Shown one piece after another: positions 61,422-64,000 of a stretch of DNA of 64,000 nucleotides. The notes below the pieces were generated by a model. That model was not told the origin of the DNA and did not search any database. It saw only the letters and a list, made by a program, of their open reading frames with translations. Source of the stretch: Leptodesmis sichuanensis A121 (GTDB lineage: Bacteria > Cyanobacteriota > Cyanobacteriia > Leptolyngbyales > Leptolyngbyaceae); assembly GCF_021379005.1 (NCBI RefSeq), contig NZ_CP075171.1, positions 4,712,001 to 4,776,000 of the forward strand. Reading direction: 5' to 3'. Position 1 is the stretch's first letter, and every line of letters starts with the position of its first letter. The position numbers and the translations under genes are program-made.

Positions 61422-62231
61422 TCATAGGTTCTCCGGGTCTTCCCCTAATGCCCGCAGCCGGGCAGCCAGTCGTTCCGCTCGTTGGCGTTCCTGTTCGGCT
61501 CGCTGGTGTTCTTGCTCCGCTCGTTGACGTTCCTGTTCGGCCCGTTGGTATGCTTGCTCGGCCCGTTGGTATGCTTGCTCGGCTTGTTGTTGAGCGGCTT
61601 CTTCAGGCAACGGAACTAAATTGCCATCGCGATCGTAAAATCGCAGCCAGTGACAGGTTCCAGTCGGTGGTTCTCGACGAATGCTGCCCTCCCAGGTGCC
61701 CAACCACAGTTGCAGGGTTTCACACCAAAGCCAGCCGCGCTCATTCGGTAACAGTGGTTGATAGCGTTGCGCCGCGTTTAGATGCCAGCCCTGCAAGGAA
61801 CTGGGATCGAACGGATCGTAGACAAAGTAATCAGCTGTTCGGAAGGTGCGTTCATACAGATCCTTTTTCACACCTAGATCAACTTTGGCTGTACTGGGAG
61901 ACATCAGTTCCACAATCACATCTGGATAGCGGCCTTCTTCTTCCCAGACCACCCAGCCCTGCCGTTCGCGATCGCCATCTACATCCAGTACTACAAAGAA
62001 ATCTGGCCCTCTGAAATCCCGGTTCATGGCCTGATTGCGGCTGTAATAGACAAACATATTACCGCCCGTGAAGCAGTTCGATCGATCAGACAGGGCTTGC
62101 AATGCTGAGTCGATCAACACATTCATGGCAATCCGGTGGCGATTGGTTTCCAACGGTTCTCCATCGTCAAAAATTAAATCCGTAGGGGGTGGGGGAGGTT
62201 GCCAATCAACCAGGGTCATGTCCTTTACCAT
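61422..62231 (-). CDS. Uma2 family (DUF820) protein with coiled-coil tail
   Basis: A 269-residue relative of the first Uma2, with DFRGPDFFVVLDVD, RYPDVIVELMSPSTAKVDLGVKKDLYERT and TADYFVYDPFD forming the PD-(D/E)XK-like core (about 70-150). After residue 200 it carries a tail of seven-residue units (QRAEQAY, QRAEQER, QRAEQEH, QRAERLA) that predicts a coiled coil, coded by 21-bp DNA repeats (61475-61590). The tail may oligomerise the enzyme. 62231 is the first ATG; 62219 also fits. Confidence 0.83.
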   Translation of the reverse strand: MVKDMTLVDWQPPPPPTDLIFDDGEPLETNRHRIAMNVLIDSALQALSDRSNCFTGGNMFVYYSRNQAMNRDFRGPDFFVVLDVDGDRERQGWVVWEEEGRYPDVIVELMSPSTAKVDLGVKKDLYERTFRTADYFVYDPFDPSSLQGWHLNAAQRYQPLLPNERGWLWCETLQLWLGTWEGSIRREPPTGTCHWLRFYDRDGNLVPLPEEAAQQQAEQAYQRAEQAYQRAEQERQRAEQEHQRAEQERQRAERLAARLRALGEDPENL

Positions 62232-62255
62232 GCGCCTTCAACTATCGGTTTTTCC

Positions 62256-62729
62256 CTACTCGTTGCTCACATACTCCGCAGAAGGTTGAGTATTGGTAGA
62301 TTCCAGAGCCGCTTTCAGGGTATGCCAGGTGAGGGTGGCGCATTTAATGCGGACGGGGAACTGGGAAACGCCCTGCATTACATTTAGCTTGCGGAATTCG
62401 GTGGGAAATTCTGCGCCGCCTTTCATCATGTCCTGAAACTGTTGCACCATGGCGATCGCTTCATCCACGCTGCGGCCTCTCATCGCTTCTGCCATCAGAT
62501 CAGCCGAAGCCATCGCGATCGCGCATCCTTCCCCTTCAAACTTGACATCTTCAATGCGATCGCCCGCTGGATTCAGGTGCAACGTCAGTTCGATCGTATC
62601 CCCACAGGAAGGATTATGACCTTTCTGATACCGATCCACAGGATTTGTTTGGCCCCGATGCCGGGGTTTTTTGTAGCGTTCCAGAATGACTTGCTGATAG
62701 AGATCGCGGAGGTTGCCCAAAGAGGTCAT
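62256..62729 (-). CDS. sufU: SufU-type Fe-S cluster assembly protein
   Basis: Zinc-dependent sulfur carrier of the SUF system (NifU-N family). From the ATG at 62729 (MTSLGNLRDLYQQVI) it has 157 residues. Ligands: Cys in NPSCGDTIEL, Cys in GEGCAIAMAS and Cys in IKCATLTWHTL; the AMRGRSVDEA insert is typical of SufU rather than IscU. The frame is open 12 codons upstream. No other suf genes are in the window; the Rrf2 gene at 7.7 kb is unlikely to be its regulator. Confidence 0.9.
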   Translation of the reverse strand: MTSLGNLRDLYQQVILERYKKPRHRGQTNPVDRYQKGHNPSCGDTIELTLHLNPAGDRIEDVKFEGEGCAIAMASADLMAEAMRGRSVDEAIAMVQQFQDMMKGGAEFPTEFRKLNVMQGVSQFPVRIKCATLTWHTLKAALESTNTQPSAEYVSNE

Positions 62730-62847
62730 GAGTTGTGTACATCCACTAGGTTCATCTTCCTCCATCCTATCAGCAGGGATGATGGTGAGAGAGGGGAAAA
62801 GTGAGAGGGCAGGGGAGCTACCCCTCCACCGATCATTTTGTCATCTG

Positions 62848-63369
62848 TCATCCCATCATTGTCACCGGATGCAGTTTGCGGTTATACAACCAGAGCAACA
62901 AGCCAGTGGCAGCAATTTTTAGTCCATCGAATAGCCAGTAGCTGAGGTGCAGTTGATTCATGGATGCAGGCGGTTGGTTGGATTCAACAAACCAGTTGAG
63001 TTGTAGTCCCAGGGCGCTCATTTGCGGGGTGAAGCCGTAGGTATCTACCAGTGCGATCGCCAACAGCAACAGGGATAGCAACACTGTCATCCACCCTGGA
63101 CGGTTCCAGGGATGCCGACCATAGCGCAAACCTAAAATGCTGGTGAGCACCAGACCTGCACAGAGTAATTCAATTCGGTTAAAAAGAGAAAATAGAGAGT
63201 AGCCTGCGATCGCAAAATTGGGTTCTGTCATCATGCCGGAGGTGTAAAGTGCGGGCATGACAATCCCGTCCAGCATCAGAATACTGCTTAACTAGAAGCC
63301 CAGGGTTAATAAAAGAATCACTTTCCAGGAAGAGGAACTATCCTTTTTAAGACTAGAAGCGGTGGCCAT
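62848..63369 (-). pseudogene. small membrane protein gene broken by an in-frame amber codon
   Basis: From the ATG at 63369 the frame reads MATASSLKKDSSSSWKVILL and on to LTLGF, then TAG at 63294-63292, then continues open with LSSILMLDGIVMPALYTSGM and three more hydrophobic segments to the stop at 62848. A one-base change of the TAG to TGG (Trp) restores a 173-residue four-helix membrane protein. The part from 63276 (142 codons) could still be made from an internal ATG. Read-through, restart or gene loss are the options. Function unknown. Confidence 0.7.
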
Positions 63370-64000
63370 AATTGCCTCGATAGCACTTACTGTTCAGCTT
63401 AATCAATGAAGTCAATACTTCTCTTCAAATGAATGGAATTTGTAACATTAAAATAAGTCTGACAGAAGGCTGTCAGACTTTTAAGAACTATCAAATTAGA
63501 GTCTCTACTAATAAGGGTGGACAAAGAATTAAACTGCAATCAACCAGTGAGATAGATGAGAAATAACGATCTGCCCTCCTTTCTGGAAGTCACTGATAGT
63601 TTACTGAACGTCATCAGTTGTGCAATTTCTCTGAAAATTAGTTGGGAATAACCAACCTGAAAGCGTCACTTAAGAGTCACGCAAGTGATATTCAATTATG
63701 CCGAAACGATGGACGATAGATTGAACTTAATCACCAGTTGTGCAGTGGCTTTGGAAGGAGACACAAGTCCAAAAGCCTTAATTTGAAGAGGTTTTCTTTG
63801 CTCTTTGTGTCTATATAAAAGATAGCACTTTCAACCCGGATTAAAAGAGCCTTTAAAGGAAGTTAATACGTGGTTAAACGGGCACATACTAGCGCAACAT
63901 TTCGACACAAATACGAGTGACACTGTGATTTGGGCAGTGATGATCTACGGTTTGGTTACCAGAAGCCACCGCTGCCACCGTTGACAGATGCTGAAATGGA
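63370..64000. other. 630-bp A+T-rich end region
   Basis: No gene with a good start. A terminator-like hairpin AAGTCTGACAG/CTGTCAGACTT with a four-base loop lies at 63455-63480, followed by TTAAG. AGACACAA (63759-63766) and TTGTGTCT (63805-63812) form a weaker dyad. The motif CAGTTGTGCA occurs at 63615 and 63735 in similar context. The last 90 bp may be the start of a gene that runs out of the window. Confidence 0.5.
63455..63486. terminator. strong hairpin, terminator-like
   Basis: An 11-bp perfect stem with loop AAGG. It is followed by TTTTAAG on the plus strand and by ATTTTAAT on the minus strand. No confirmed gene ends here, so the transcript it stops is unknown. Confidence 0.6.

Noticed and set aside
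63917-64000. Possible gene start reading DLGSDDLRFGYQKPPLPPLT at the right edge
   Set aside because: No start codon with ribosome site, only about 28 codons visible; cannot be judged without the next sequence.

Overview
The window is chromosomal DNA of a cyanobacterium, most likely a filamentous Leptolyngbya-type strain. Evidence: GCGATCGC-type palindromes (HIP1) throughout; photosynthetic and plastid-type genes (carotenoid isomerase crtH, tocopherol cyclase, flavodiiron protein Flv3, Ycf46-type AAA protein, SLH-porin, DUF1830); heptanucleotide tandem repeats of CCCCAAT and TTTTGGA type; many small palindromic mobile repeats. Codon use looks uniform, and I see no prophage, CRISPR array or plasmid backbone.

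Layout. 0-10 kb: Uma2-type nuclease, panB, an LCP cell-wall ligase, a PhoX phosphatase behind a Pho box, a J-domain protein, cysK with an Rrf2 regulator, and an iron-type porin. 10-19 kb: tocopherol cyclase, a 450-bp nest of mobile repeats, mutS carrying in-frame repeat insertions, a coiled-coil membrane protein, Ycf46 and a GT39 mannosyltransferase-like protein. 19-33 kb: yqeK-rsfS, purN, an O-acetyltransferase, tRNA-Trp, rplS, a four-gene ECF cobalt/nickel importer (cbiM, PDGLE protein, cbiQ, cbiO), a double-domain M16 peptidase, a cupredoxin, map, small membrane proteins and upp. 33-42.5 kb: a probable small RNA gene, a GT4 glycosyltransferase, crtH, a response regulator, an ISKra4-like insertion sequence next to a wrecked aldo/keto reductase, a HhoA/HtrA protease and def. 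42.5-54 kb: TauE-like and OppB-like permeases, an Hsp70-family protein, a VapBC module, tRNA-Lys, a SAF-domain dehydrogenase, a pentapeptide-repeat membrane protein, flv3, coaX and the ferric-iron binding protein FutA behind Fur-like sites. 54-64 kb: CPBP protease, an EmrA-MFS-EmrB export cluster, DUF1830, acylphosphatase, a Mo-nitro_C-domain protein, a second Uma2, sufU and a membrane-protein gene broken by an amber codon.

Most genes are single housekeeping units. The clear functional groups are the ECF metal importer, the EmrA/MFS/EmrB exporter, yqeK-rsfS, the Rrf2-cysK pair, and the nutrient-stress genes phoX and futA.

I found no convincing new multi-gene system. The most unusual material is non-coding: a 61-nt RNA gene with a near-consensus promoter and terminator at 33.5 kb; two identical 212-bp miniature elements, each with its own 5-bp target duplication; a nested stack of such elements at 11.4-11.9 kb; a 63-bp hairpin repeat present three times; and repeat tracts that have entered the reading frames of mutS and coaX.
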